A stretch of DNA of 60,507 nucleotides, from positions 1 to 60,507 of the forward strand of contig CAKUGA010000002.1 of assembly GCA_934654515.1 (NCBI GenBank), written 5' to 3'. The stretch is from an uncultured Collinsella sp. (GTDB lineage: Bacteria > Actinomycetota > Coriobacteriia > Coriobacteriales > Coriobacteriaceae). Below are positions 6,463 to 16,111 of this stretch, piece after piece. How positions within the stretch are numbered: the stretch's first letter is position 1; each line of letters begins with the position of its first letter. The notes under the pieces were generated by a model. That model did not search any database. It was not told where the DNA came from and saw only the letters and a program-made list of their open reading frames with translations. Position numbers and translations under genes: made by a program.

Positions 6463-8601
6463 ATGGAGGTGCTGGTTGTTGGCAACACCGCATATGTTGA
6501 CGATGACTTTTGCGCCAAGGCATTCCCTGGGGGCCACGTTAAGGTTGTAGCCGCGCAGGAAGCGCGCCGCGATGAGTCGTCGCCCCATGCCTCGTGGAAA
6601 GAGCTGCTTCAGCACTTGGAGCAGGCCTACGAGTTCGACCGCGTGGTCTACCTGTCTAATTACCTTACCCCGCATACCGATACCGTGGGCGATATCGAGC
6701 TACTGCGCTCGGTCTTTCGTACGTGCGCGGGTCGCCGGGTCCAACTACTGTATGTAGCGGGGCCCGCGGGTGCCGAGGGTGCCGCCGATGCCGCGGGGCG
6801 AACGGGCAAGGGCATTATCGCGCACGCAGCCAACGACCTGTGCCGCTACTACGCTGCTCGCGAGGGCGTTCAGACCAAGATCCTGCGCGTGCCGTTCCTG
6901 TATACCGCGTCTGCCGCGCTGGAGGACCCGTTTTTGGTGCCGCTGTTCGACGCATGCTCAACCGGATCGGCCGCTCTGCAGGGCGCGCAGGATGCGGCGT
7001 TTCCCCTGCTGTGTGCCGAGGAGCTTTCGGTGCTGATGCGCCGTATCTTCGACAGCTGGAATGGTAACTTTGAGACGCTCGACGTAGCCGATACCTTCCA
7101 TCACACGGTGGGTGAGGTGGGCGAGGCCCTTCAGGCGCTGTTTCCAGGGCTCTCAGTTGCCTATGGCGATTCTGCCGGCTACGCCCTGCCCGCCAGCGAC
7201 GTCGCTCGCGTGCGCTATGGCTGGTTTCAGCGCTACGACTTGCTGCGCGACCTCTCGACCATTCAGGCTCGCTGGGATGCTGGCCGTGCAAAGAAGGTCA
7301 ACCCCTTGCGCGCGGCCATCGACCGCATTCAAATGCGCACGCTGCCTGTCAAATGCCTAGAGACGGCAGCCGCCTGGGTGCTCTTTGAAGTGCTGGAGCA
7401 TCTGTTCTCCCAGTCGGCCCAGCTCAACGTGCTCGATTATCGCCTGCTCTACGTGGTGCTGATCGGCACGCTGTATGGCCTGGACTTTGGCTTGGTCGCG
7501 GCGCTGCTGGCATCGGTGGGCTTGGCCGCGAGCTACTTTACTCAGTACGGCTATACCTTCCAGGGCCTGTTCTACGAGCCGTCCAACTGGCTGCCGTTTA
7601 TTGCGTACTTTGTTGTGGGTGCCGTGTGCGGCTATGTTCAGCTGCGCAACAGCGAGGTCATTAGGGCGGAGCGCGATCAAAACGAGCTCGTGCGCAACCG
7701 CAATACGTTCCTTACGCAGCTCTACCACGACGCGGTCGAGGACAAGCGCGCGTACAGGCGCCAGATCGTGGGTCGCCACGACAGTTTTGGCAAGATCTTT
7801 GCCGTGACGCAGGAGCTTGACGTGCTCAACCCACGCGACATCTATCGCAAGTGCTGCGAGCTTCTGGGCGAGATCCTCGAGAACGATTCGGTGGCGATCT
7901 ACCATGTTTCGGGCGGGGCATTCGCACGCCTGGTGGCAGCAAGTCCTGCGATTGCCGAAGATGCCGCACGCTCGCTCACGCTTGAGCAGCTTGCACCTCT
8001 TTTGGGCGGCGGGGGTCGTTCGAATCTGTGGGTGAACCGCGAGCTGACGCCGGGGCTTCCCATGTTTGGATACACGATCGAGCGCGACGGGGCACCCGCC
8101 GTGTTGATCTTTGTGCGTCGCGCGGCCGAAAACCAAATGACCCTCTATTATCAAAACCTGTTCCGCATCTTGTGCGGCCTGGTCGAAAGCGCGCTGGGCC
8201 GTGCCTTTGACTATGAGGCGGTGGCACAGGATAAACGCTGCGTTGACGGCACTTGCGTGCTCAAGCAGGCTGCCTTTGGCCAAGAGCTCGCGGCCGAGCA
8301 AGCGCTGGCAGATGGCAAGATGGGCAGCTTTTTGCTCCTGCGCGTGGTACCGGGCATGGAGCCTGTCGGCGAGCTGGTGGGCGCAATTGGGTCGGCAATC
8401 CGCGAGAGCGATGCGGCGGGCCTGGTCGATGGTGACATGCTCTACCTGCTTATGCGCCAGGCAAAGGCGTGCGATCTGCCCATTATCCGCGAGCGCCTGA
8501 GCGCAAAGCAGATTGCGGTGGAGCCCGTCGACGGCGAGGACGTCGTGGCGCTGCTGCAGCACATCGCTTACACCGGTGACGGTGAGGGGGATGCAGCTTG
8601 A
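6463..8601 (+). CDS. pelD: PelD-like c-di-GMP receptor with N-terminal SDR-like domain
   Basis: A 712-residue inner-membrane regulator of Pel polysaccharide synthesis. Residues ~1-275 resemble an NAD-dependent epimerase/SDR fold (late motif YYAAREGVQTKILRVPFLY), but the nucleotide-binding Gly-rich loop is degenerate (VVGNTAYVDDDF), so it is probably not catalytic. About four membrane segments follow (~300-405), then a coiled coil (~410-440), a GAF-like domain (~445-590) and a degenerate GGDEF domain. There RESD at 647-650 precedes VDGDM, aligning with RxxD-GGDEF: the c-di-GMP-binding I-site is kept while the catalytic signature is lost, as in Pseudomonas PelD. The SDR-like fusion differs from Pseudomonas PelD. 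The stop overlaps the next start (TTGA). Confidence 0.85.
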   Translation: MEVLVVGNTAYVDDDFCAKAFPGGHVKVVAAQEARRDESSPHASWKELLQHLEQAYEFDRVVYLSNYLTPHTDTVGDIELLRSVFRTCAGRRVQLLYVAGPAGAEGAADAAGRTGKGIIAHAANDLCRYYAAREGVQTKILRVPFLYTASAALEDPFLVPLFDACSTGSAALQGAQDAAFPLLCAEELSVLMRRIFDSWNGNFETLDVADTFHHTVGEVGEALQALFPGLSVAYGDSAGYALPASDVARVRYGWFQRYDLLRDLSTIQARWDAGRAKKVNPLRAAIDRIQMRTLPVKCLETAAAWVLFEVLEHLFSQSAQLNVLDYRLLYVVLIGTLYGLDFGLVAALLASVGLAASYFTQYGYTFQGLFYEPSNWLPFIAYFVVGAVCGYVQLRNSEVIRAERDQNELVRNRNTFLTQLYHDAVEDKRAYRRQIVGRHDSFGKIFAVTQELDVLNPRDIYRKCCELLGEILENDSVAIYHVSGGAFARLVAASPAIAEDAARSLTLEQLAPLLGGGGRSNLWVNRELTPGLPMFGYTIERDGAPAVLIFVRRAAENQMTLYYQNLFRILCGLVESALGRAFDYEAVAQDKRCVDGTCVLKQAAFGQELAAEQALADGKMGSFLLLRVVPGMEPVGELVGAIGSAIRESDAAGLVDGDMLYLLMRQAKACDLPIIRERLSAKQIAVEPVDGEDVVALLQHIAYTGDGEGDAA

Positions 8602-9503
8602 TCTCGCTTGTCGTTACTGCCGTCTTGCTGTTGATTCATTCGCTGGTTTGCCTGGTGCTGTGGACGCTTATGAAGTTGGGCCTGCTGCCGGTGCGCGGGC
8701 ACATGCTGGCTGTGATAGTGCTGGTGCCGCTGTGGGGCCCGTTGCTGGTGGTTCTGCTATCGGTCCGCGGTGCGTTGTTTGGCGAGGGGCTGAAAGAGTC
8801 TGTGCTGGAGTCGCTGCGCTTCAACGACGACCTGCATCGCAGCATCCTAGTGCACGAACGTGATGCCGATGCAGGCGTAGTGCCGCTCGAGGAGGCGCTC
8901 ATCGTCAACGACCCGGCAGAACGGCGCCGACTAATGCTCTCCATGCTCACCGAGGAGCCCGACGCGTACCTGGCGCAGCTGCAGGCGGCTAAGCTTAACG
9001 ACGACGTTGAGGTGGCTCACTATGCCGCGACGGCGGTGGCGCAGATCTCCAAGGAGTCCGACCTTAAACTGCAGCAGCTGGAGCGTGCCTTTAAGACGGA
9101 CCCGAGCGCGCAAAACCTCAACGAATACTGCGATTTTCTTGGTGAATACTTGGGCTCGGGCTTGGCTGAGGGGCGCGTGGCTCAGATTCAGCGCCAACAG
9201 TACGCGCGCTTGCTTGCGCGTCGCTGCGAGCGCGAGGACACCCTTGAGCTTCGCATTCGATACGCGACGGCGCTGGCCGATGTCGGACAGATCGACGAGG
9301 CGCAGGCCGTGACCGACCAGCTGGTGCTCGATGTGCCCGAGGAGCAGGAGGTTTGGATGCTTTGCCTGCGCCTGGCCGTGATGCGCCGAGACGGTGACGA
9401 GGTCCACCGTGTGATCGATGCGATTGACAAACAGCATGTATACTTGAGCGCCGCCAACCGCGAGGAACTGGCGTTTTGGCGCAACGGAGAGGAGGCCCGA
9501 TGA
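8598..9503 (+). CDS. pelE: PelE-like membrane/TPR protein
   Basis: Begins with TTG at 8598 inside the pelD stop, behind GAGGGGG. The 301-residue product has two N-terminal membrane helices (~3-26 and ~35-57), then a soluble helical domain (~80-300) with TPR-like helix pairs (DAYLAQLQAAKLNDDVEVAH and later repeats). PelE of Pseudomonas has the same layout and interacts with PelD to license the synthase complex. Similarity at residue level is weak and the assignment rests on topology and position between pelD and a Pel deacetylase. Translation is probably coupled on both sides (TTGA, ATGA). Confidence 0.75.
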   Translation: MISLVVTAVLLLIHSLVCLVLWTLMKLGLLPVRGHMLAVIVLVPLWGPLLVVLLSVRGALFGEGLKESVLESLRFNDDLHRSILVHERDADAGVVPLEEALIVNDPAERRRLMLSMLTEEPDAYLAQLQAAKLNDDVEVAHYAATAVAQISKESDLKLQQLERAFKTDPSAQNLNEYCDFLGEYLGSGLAEGRVAQIQRQQYARLLARRCEREDTLELRIRYATALADVGQIDEAQAVTDQLVLDVPEEQEVWMLCLRLAVMRRDGDEVHRVIDAIDKQHVYLSAANREELAFWRNGEEAR

Positions 9504-11380
9504 GCGTGGTACAGCATATCCGCGACCGTGCGGGCCATTTTCGCTGGATGGGGCTGCTTGTGGTGTGGGCGGTCTTTATTGCCATGGCGGCCGTGCTGCT
9601 GGTGGAGCGCGCCGGCGTACAGTACAGTGCGGGCCAGCATAAGCTGGGGATGCTTGCCGCCAACGATGCGGTGCCGGCTTCCTCGGCAATATTTGGCCAA
9701 AAGCCCACGTGCCTGGTCATTACCGATTCCGATCAAGCTGGCGTCGAGGACGTAAAGGAGCAGTTCGACCAGATTCTGCTCGACATGAAGATCGCGCACC
9801 GCGACGTGGACCTTGCCCTGGACGGCGCGGATGCCATTCCCTCGCTGACCTCCTACGATCGCGTGATTTTGCTCATGCCGTCGCTCGATGGGCTCGGTAC
9901 GCACCTGAGCGACATTATGAGTTGGGTGAGTGCCGGCGGTTCGCTTATGCTCGCCATGCCTCCGGATAACTCGGGCTATCTGCAAGTGATTGCTCCCAAG
10001 CTTGGCATTGAATCTGCCGGATATGACTATGTAAAAGCCGAAAGCATTGTGCCGTGCGAGGACTTTATGCTGGGCGGGGGAGAGCGCTACGAGCTCTCGG
10101 ACCCCTTTGATTCGTCGCTTTCGGTTTCGCTGCGCGAGACGGCTCGTGTGTGGGCTAAGACCGGCGATGCGGGCGCCCCGCTCATTTGGTCGAATGACTG
10201 CGGTGGCGGTCGCACCGTGGTGTGCAATATCGGTATCTATGACAAGGTCATGCGCGGTTTTTACGCCGCGGCGATCAGCCTTCTGGGCGATGCCACGGTC
10301 TACCCCGTCATCAACAGCGCCGTCTTCTATCTGGACGACTTTCCCAGCCCCGTGCCCTCGGGCGACGGCACCTACATCAAGCGCGACTATGGGCTTTCTA
10401 TTGCCGACTTTTATGCCAAGGTCTGGTGGCCCGATCTGCAAAAGCTCGCGCAAAAATATGGCGTTCGCTTTACCGGCGTGATGATCGAAAACTACGAGGA
10501 CGCGGTCAACCAGACCGAGCCCGCGCGCCAGGCCGATACCACGCAGTTCCGCTACTTTGGCGGCATGCTGCTGCAGATGGGCGGAGAGCTGGGCTTTCAC
10601 GGCTACAACCATCAGCCGCTGGCGCTCTGGGACACCGACTATGGTACGTTGTACGTCTACAAGACCTGGAAGAACAAAGAGACGCTCGTCGCTTCGCTCA
10701 ACGAGCTTATCGCCTTTCAGGACGAGGTGCTGCCCAACGCGCACGGCTCGGTCTACGTTCCGCCGTCGAATATCCTTTCGGCCCGTGCACGCAAGCTTAT
10801 CGGTACCGACGTTCCGCGCATTAAGACCATCGCCAGTACGTATTTTGAGGATGGCACCGACCTGCCGTACGTGCAGGAGTTTGGCGTGGCGAGCGACGGC
10901 ATTGTGGAGCAGCCGCGCATTGTCTCGGGCGGCATGGTCGGCGATTCCTATATGCGCCTGGCTGCCGTGTCCGAGCTCAACATGCACTACGTAAGCACGC
11001 ACTTTATGCATCCGGACGATCTGCTCGATCCCGATCGCGGCGCCAAGGAGGGCTGGGAGGTCTACAAGGGCGGCCTGACCGACTACCTGGACTGGCTTAG
11101 CAAGTCTGCGCCCGACCTGCGGCGTCAGACCGGTTCGGAATGCTCGGGCGCCATCCAGCGCTTTTCGTCCGTGACGGTGAGCGTGGATACCAGCGCGGAT
11201 TCCTGGACGCTCAGCCTGGGCAATTTCCACGACGAGGCTTGGCTCATGCTCCGCGCCAACAACGACGAGCCGGGTGCAGTCACGGGTGGCGAGATTACGC
11301 ATCTGACGGGCGATCTGTACCTGGTTAAAGCCACGGACAAGACGGTGACCATTGCACGCAAGGAGGGTGGCGACAAATGA
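9500..11380 (+). CDS. pelA: PelA-type membrane-anchored polysaccharide deacetylase
   Basis: Start ATG 9500 follows GAGAGGAGG and overlaps the pelE stop (ATGA); an in-frame TTG 24 nt upstream is not favoured. One N-terminal membrane helix (~14-35) anchors an extracellular protein of 626 residues. Residues ~70-270 form a Rossmann/GATase-like domain. The deacetylase domain follows: the acidic pair D279-D280 in YLDDFPSP and metal ligands H367/H371 in FHGYNH are characteristic of CE4-like Pel deacetylases. A C-terminal beta-rich domain closes the protein. As in Gram-positive Pel loci, no glycoside hydrolase domain is present. The likely reaction is partial deacetylation of an N-acetylated amino sugar polymer outside the membrane. 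Confidence 0.85.
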   Translation: MSVVQHIRDRAGHFRWMGLLVVWAVFIAMAAVLLVERAGVQYSAGQHKLGMLAANDAVPASSAIFGQKPTCLVITDSDQAGVEDVKEQFDQILLDMKIAHRDVDLALDGADAIPSLTSYDRVILLMPSLDGLGTHLSDIMSWVSAGGSLMLAMPPDNSGYLQVIAPKLGIESAGYDYVKAESIVPCEDFMLGGGERYELSDPFDSSLSVSLRETARVWAKTGDAGAPLIWSNDCGGGRTVVCNIGIYDKVMRGFYAAAISLLGDATVYPVINSAVFYLDDFPSPVPSGDGTYIKRDYGLSIADFYAKVWWPDLQKLAQKYGVRFTGVMIENYEDAVNQTEPARQADTTQFRYFGGMLLQMGGELGFHGYNHQPLALWDTDYGTLYVYKTWKNKETLVASLNELIAFQDEVLPNAHGSVYVPPSNILSARARKLIGTDVPRIKTIASTYFEDGTDLPYVQEFGVASDGIVEQPRIVSGGMVGDSYMRLAAVSELNMHYVSTHFMHPDDLLDPDRGAKEGWEVYKGGLTDYLDWLSKSAPDLRRQTGSECSGAIQRFSSVTVSVDTSADSWTLSLGNFHDEAWLMLRANNDEPGAVTGGEITHLTGDLYLVKATDKTVTIARKEGGDK

Positions 11381-12804
11381 GAATCTGTTTGGTACTCGAG
11401 GGTTGCTACCCCTATGTGCACGGCGGAGTGTCCACCTGGATGCACGGCTACATACAGGCCATGCCCGAGCACGAGTTTGTGCTGTGGGTGATTGGCGCGC
11501 ATGCTGCCGACCGCGGCAAGTTTGTCTACGAGCTGCCCGGCAACGCGGTCGAGGTACACGAGGTGTTTCTGGACGACGCCCTGCGCCTATCGGGCGAGCA
11601 AGAAGAGGCCGACTTTAACGCCGGCGAGCGCGAGGCGCTGCGCCGCCTGGTGTCGCTCTCCAATCCGGACTGGGACGTGTTGTTCGATATCTTCCAGCGC
11701 CGTCGCGTGCATCCGCTCTCGTTTTTGCAGAGCCGCACGTTTATGGATATCTTTCGCGACGTGTGCCTGGCCGAGTACCCCTACACGCCCTTTGCCGATG
11801 CATTCCACACCATGCGCTCCATGCTGCTGCCCGTGCTCTACCTTCTGGGCAGCGAGGTGCCGGTGGCCGATGTGTATCACGCCATCTCGACCGGCTACGG
11901 TGGCCTGCTCGCCTGCCTGGGCTCAAGCGTTCACCAGGCTCCGGTGCTGCTGACCGAGCACGGCATTTATACCCGCGAGCGCGAAGAAGAGATCATTCGC
12001 GCCGACTGGGTGGTGCCGTCGTTTAAGGACCGCTGGATTCGCTTTTTCTACCTGCTTTCGGAGGAGATCTACCGCCGTGCCTTCCGCGTGACGAGCTTGT
12101 TCCATAACGCCCGTAAGACGCAGATCGATATGGGCTGCGATGCGGACAAATGTCTGGTCATCCCCAACGGCATCCAGTTTGACCGCTTTAAGGACATTCC
12201 CTTAAAGCCCGATGACGGCTGGGTGGACATTGGCGCGGTGGTGCGCCTGGCGCCCATCAAGGACGTCAAGACCATGATCTATGCCTTCTTTGAGCTGCAC
12301 GAGCGCCTGCCCAAGGTGCGCCTGCATATTATGGGCGGCGTGGACGATGAGGAGTACGGCGGCGAGTGTCATGCGCTGGTGGAGACATTGGGCGTGCGTG
12401 ACTTGATCTTTACCGGCCGCGTCAACGTGGTCGAGTACATGGAGAAGCTCGACTTCACCATTTTGACGAGCATCTCCGAGGGTCAGCCGTTGAGCGTGCT
12501 GGAGTCGCTTGCAGCGCGCCGTCCCTGCGTGACGACCGAGGTGGGCTGCTGCCGCGAGCTGCTCGAAGGCGCCCCGGGCGATGACTTTGGCGTTGCAGGT
12601 TTTTTGACGCCGCCCATGTATCGCAAGGGCTTGGCCGATGCCATGGAGCGCATGTGCACAAGCCGCGCCCGCCGCATTGAGATGGTGGAGCGCGGCCAGC
12701 GTCGAGTCGCCACGTACTTTTTGCACGAGCAGATGCTCGCCAACTATCGCGCGCTGTACGACGAGACGGCGCGTGCGTTTGACCTGCCCAGAGAGGGGGA
12801 GTAG
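11377..12804 (+). CDS. pelF: PelF glycosyltransferase (GT4 family)
   Basis: A 475-residue cytosolic GT-B enzyme that polymerises the Pel chain from nucleotide sugars. The N terminus MRICLVLEGCYPYVHGGVST is the classic PelF start, and the C-terminal domain carries the retaining GT4 donor-site motif SEGQPLSVLE (E-x7-E) after the TGRVNVVEYM segment. Length matches the family. ATG overlaps the pelA stop by 4 nt. No membrane helices are visible; it should dock on PelD/PelG at the membrane. Confidence 0.95.
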   Translation: MRICLVLEGCYPYVHGGVSTWMHGYIQAMPEHEFVLWVIGAHAADRGKFVYELPGNAVEVHEVFLDDALRLSGEQEEADFNAGEREALRRLVSLSNPDWDVLFDIFQRRRVHPLSFLQSRTFMDIFRDVCLAEYPYTPFADAFHTMRSMLLPVLYLLGSEVPVADVYHAISTGYGGLLACLGSSVHQAPVLLTEHGIYTREREEEIIRADWVVPSFKDRWIRFFYLLSEEIYRRAFRVTSLFHNARKTQIDMGCDADKCLVIPNGIQFDRFKDIPLKPDDGWVDIGAVVRLAPIKDVKTMIYAFFELHERLPKVRLHIMGGVDDEEYGGECHALVETLGVRDLIFTGRVNVVEYMEKLDFTILTSISEGQPLSVLESLAARRPCVTTEVGCCRELLEGAPGDDFGVAGFLTPPMYRKGLADAMERMCTSRARRIEMVERGQRRVATYFLHEQMLANYRALYDETARAFDLPREGE

Positions 12805-12807
12805 CCG

Positions 12808-14352
12808 GTGGCCGGAATCGGTTTTGAGCTCAAACGCCTGTTTAGGCGCAAGGGTCTGTTTGCCACGATGCGCGCCTATGGCTACGCCGGCATTGTGTGC
12901 ACGGGCCCCATGCTGCTTGGCGTGCTGCTCCAGGTGGGTATCTTGGTGCTGTGCGGTCTGTGGGGTGTGGGCCGCGCCAACCAGGATCTGCTGGTGTGCA
13001 TGGTGACCTATACGCTGCTGGCATCGCTCACGCTCACAAGCTTTTTCTCCATGCCCGTTACGCGCTTTTTGGCCGACATGCTCTTTGCCGAGCGCGAGGA
13101 TGAGATCCTGCCTTCGTTTTGGGGATCTAATGCCATCATGCTCGTTGCGGGCACGGTGCTCTACGGCGTCTTTTTGCTGTTCTCGGGCGCCACGCTGCTG
13201 CAGGGGCTGCTGTGCCTGTGGCTGTTCAACATTATGATTGTCAACTGGAACGGTATGAGCTACCTCACGGCCATCAAGGATTACCGCGGTATCCTGTGCA
13301 GCTTTGCGGCTGCCATTGGTGTGGCATGCCTGTGCGCGCTGGCCGCGCTGGCACTGGGGCTGCCGCCGGTCGAGGGCCTGTTGGCGTCAATCGCCCTAGG
13401 CTACGGCGTCATGCTCGCCTGGGATGTGGTGCTGCTGTATCGGTATTTTCCACGGAGTGACCGGAGTCCCTGGCGTTTTTTGCGCTGGCTCGACCTATTT
13501 ATGCCGCTTGCGCTTACGGGGCTGTTTACCAACTTGGGGCTTTTCGCACACCTGGTTATTATCTGGGCGGGCCCTATTGGCGTGCAGATCAAAGGCCTGT
13601 TTTACGGGGCTCCTTACCATGACGTGCCGGCACTCATTGCGTTTTTGACCACACTCGTCACGACCGTCAACTTTGTGGTGTCGGTCGAGGTCAATTTCTA
13701 TCCGCGCTACCGTGACTACTACAGCCTGTTTAACGACGGCGGCGTGGTAGGCGATATTGTGGTGGCCGAGGAGGAGATGCTCTCCACGCTCAACAGCGAA
13801 CTGCGCTTTTGCGCGCTCAAGCAGCTGTTTGTGACGGCGGCGGTCATTTCGCTCGAGACCACAGTGCTCTCGGCCCTGCCGCTGGGCTTTAACAACCTTA
13901 TGCACGGGTATTTTCGCACGTTATGCGTAGGCTACGGCCTGTATGCCGTGGGCAACACGATCTTGCTTATCTTGCTGTACTTTACCGACTACAAGGGAGC
14001 CGTTCTGGCCTCGGGCCTGTTTGCCGGTGTGGCAGGGCTGGCGACCGCCGTGTCGTTGCTTTTGCCGCAGCAGTTTTACGGCTTTGGCTTTTTGTTGGGT
14101 GCGGTGGTGTTTTTTATCGTGGCCCTGCTGCGGCTCGATACCTATACCGCCAACTTGCCGTATCGTATCCTGAGCCAGCAGCCCATTGTGGCGACCGACA
14201 AAACGGGTCGCTTTACACGGCTGGGCCGCTTGCTCGACCGTGCCGAGCAGCGCTATGAGGAGTGCCGCCGCAAGGGCGTGCCGCACGGCGCGTTTCAGCG
14301 CGCAGTAGTTCGCGTGTATCGCAACCATTGGGGAGGTTCTGATGATCGATAA
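12808..14352 (+). CDS. pelG: PelG polysaccharide flippase-like transporter
   Basis: GTG start 3 nt after pelF. The 514-residue protein opens with MAGIGFELKRLF, the conserved PelG N terminus, and has about twelve hydrophobic segments in a MATE/MVF (MOP superfamily) layout up to ~440, followed by a cytosolic tail. PelG is the membrane channel through which PelF-made polymer leaves the cytoplasm. The 3' end overlaps the CotH start by 11 nt, tying the accessory genes to the core operon. Confidence 0.93.
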   Translation: MAGIGFELKRLFRRKGLFATMRAYGYAGIVCTGPMLLGVLLQVGILVLCGLWGVGRANQDLLVCMVTYTLLASLTLTSFFSMPVTRFLADMLFAEREDEILPSFWGSNAIMLVAGTVLYGVFLLFSGATLLQGLLCLWLFNIMIVNWNGMSYLTAIKDYRGILCSFAAAIGVACLCALAALALGLPPVEGLLASIALGYGVMLAWDVVLLYRYFPRSDRSPWRFLRWLDLFMPLALTGLFTNLGLFAHLVIIWAGPIGVQIKGLFYGAPYHDVPALIAFLTTLVTTVNFVVSVEVNFYPRYRDYYSLFNDGGVVGDIVVAEEEMLSTLNSELRFCALKQLFVTAAVISLETTVLSALPLGFNNLMHGYFRTLCVGYGLYAVGNTILLILLYFTDYKGAVLASGLFAGVAGLATAVSLLLPQQFYGFGFLLGAVVFFIVALLRLDTYTANLPYRILSQQPIVATDKTGRFTRLGRLLDRAEQRYEECRRKGVPHGAFQRAVVRVYRNHWGGSDDR

Positions 14353-16111
14353 GTTGATGTCTCGCCGCTGTCTGATCGAGGCGGCTGCCGGCGCGCTGCT
14401 GCTTTCGGGTTGCTCATCTCAGGACGAATCCTCGACAAATAAGGTAAAAAAGCAGGGCAAGATTAATAAGGCCGAGGCCTCCGACCAGTCCAAGCATCTG
14501 CGCGATAAGGACGAGCTGTACGAGGTCTACGACGATTCGGGCATTGTGACCATGTACCTGACGGTCTCGCGCGGTAACAGCTCCGAGAACACCGACCACA
14601 GCTGGGCCGAGATCAACACGTACTCGGTGTATGACTATGCCGACATGGGCGTGACGCGCTATCAGGTTATGGGCCTGCTGCAGGCGGGCGACGACAAGGG
14701 CCCCGTGGCCGGCGAGGTCGGTTACGGCGAGGAGGCCCCCAATGCCACCGTGCAGGTGCGCGGCCAGACGTCGAGCTCCTACACGCAAAAGAATTACAAG
14801 GTGGAGCTCAAAAAAGGCAAGGGCACCTGGCGCCAACAGCGCGCGATTGCGCTCAACAAGCACATGGGCGAGGGTATGCGTTTTCGCAACAAGATGGCCT
14901 ACGACCTTATCCGTGGGATTCCCCAGATGATGGGGCTGCGCACGCAGTTTGTGCATCTGTGGGTGTGCGACCAGACCGAAAAGTCCAACGATACCTTTGA
15001 GGACTACGGCCTGTTTACGCAGGTGGAGCAGCTCAACAAGACGGCGCTTAAGGCACATGGCCTGGATAAGAGCGGGCACCTGTACAAGGTGAACAGCTTT
15101 GATTTCCATCGCTACGAGGACACCATTAAGCTTGCCGACGATCCCGACTACAACCAGGCAAACTTTGAGGGCATGCTCGAGATTAAGGGCGATTCGGACC
15201 ACACCAAGCTCATCGAGATGCTCGATGCGCTCAACGACGAATCGCAAAAGATCGATGACGTGCTCGACACCTACTTTGATACCGAGAACCTGGTCTATTG
15301 GCTGGCGTTTCAGATTCTGACGGGCAACTGCGATACGCAGAACCGTAACTGCTATCTGTATAGCCCGCTCAACTCCAATACGTGGTACATCCTCGATTGG
15401 GACAACGACGGCATGCTGCGTAAGCTCGAGCTTTCTCTTGCCGGGTTCTCGGACTATGCGAGCTGGGAGCGCGGCGTAAGCAACTACTGGGGCAACGTGC
15501 TATTCAATCGTGCACTGCGCAGCGCATCGTTCCGCAGTGAGCTCGACCGCGCCGTGAAGGACCTGCGCTCGTATATGACCGAGGCACGCCTGGCCAAGAT
15601 GATCAAGCACTATCGCGAGGTGACCGAGTCGCTCGTCTTTGCTTTGCCCGATATCGACAACCTGCCTGTCACCAAGGACCAATACGAGCAGGTTGCCGCC
15701 GCGATTCCCTCCGAGATCGAGGAGAACTACAAGAGCTACTGCGAAAGCTTTAAAAAGCCCATGCCGTTCTTTATTGGCGTGCCGCAGATCGATAACGGTA
15801 AGCTGCGTATTAACTGGGATGCGTCTTACGACTTTAGGGCGCGTGACATTCTCTATACCGTGGAGCTGGCGCGTGATAACGCTATTACCGACGTGATCTT
15901 TAAGGCTGAGGACGTGCTGCTGCCCGAGGTAACGTGCGATGCGCCCGATGCCGGCCAGTATTTTGTGCGCGTGCGCGCCACCAACTCCGACGACTATACG
16001 CAAGATGCGTTTGACTACTATGTGACCGACGATGGTAAGCAGTACGGCATGAAGTGTTTTTACGTGCAGGACGGCGGTAAGGTCGTGGAGGACACGTATG
16101 AGGAGGGCTAG
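14342..16111 (+). CDS. CotH-kinase-family lipoprotein in the pel operon
   Basis: A 589-residue protein with a Sec lipoprotein signal: MSRR then a hydrophobic core and lipobox LLLSGC (Cys24). Residues ~110-450 match the CotH kinase fold: VRGQTSSSYTQKNYKVELKK with the catalytic-type Lys, the helix FRNKMAYDLIRG, FTQVEQLN, and the metal-binding D352-W-D354-N-D356. The C-terminal ~110 residues look like a fibronectin/Ig-type beta domain. CotH proteins are extracytoplasmic protein kinases related to Fam20C, best known in spore coats. This one would face the exterior and might phosphorylate envelope protein or Pel-associated material; its substrate is not known. ATG overlaps pelG, with GGGAGG upstream. 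Confidence 0.9.
   Translation: MIDKLMSRRCLIEAAAGALLLSGCSSQDESSTNKVKKQGKINKAEASDQSKHLRDKDELYEVYDDSGIVTMYLTVSRGNSSENTDHSWAEINTYSVYDYADMGVTRYQVMGLLQAGDDKGPVAGEVGYGEEAPNATVQVRGQTSSSYTQKNYKVELKKGKGTWRQQRAIALNKHMGEGMRFRNKMAYDLIRGIPQMMGLRTQFVHLWVCDQTEKSNDTFEDYGLFTQVEQLNKTALKAHGLDKSGHLYKVNSFDFHRYEDTIKLADDPDYNQANFEGMLEIKGDSDHTKLIEMLDALNDESQKIDDVLDTYFDTENLVYWLAFQILTGNCDTQNRNCYLYSPLNSNTWYILDWDNDGMLRKLELSLAGFSDYASWERGVSNYWGNVLFNRALRSASFRSELDRAVKDLRSYMTEARLAKMIKHYREVTESLVFALPDIDNLPVTKDQYEQVAAAIPSEIEENYKSYCESFKKPMPFFIGVPQIDNGKLRINWDASYDFRARDILYTVELARDNAITDVIFKAEDVLLPEVTCDAPDAGQYFVRVRATNSDDYTQDAFDYYVTDDGKQYGMKCFYVQDGGKVVEDTYEEG

Noticed and set aside
7357..8562. Long minus-strand open frame (401 codons) antisense to pelD
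   Set aside because: Its protein is rich in His/Arg/Leu from reverse-complemented GC-rich codons, has no domain character and lies opposite a well-supported gene.
12808..14352. Classifying PelG simply as a MATE drug exporter
   Set aside because: The MAGIGFELKRLF start and position after pelF are specific for PelG; the real MATE exporter is at 55479.
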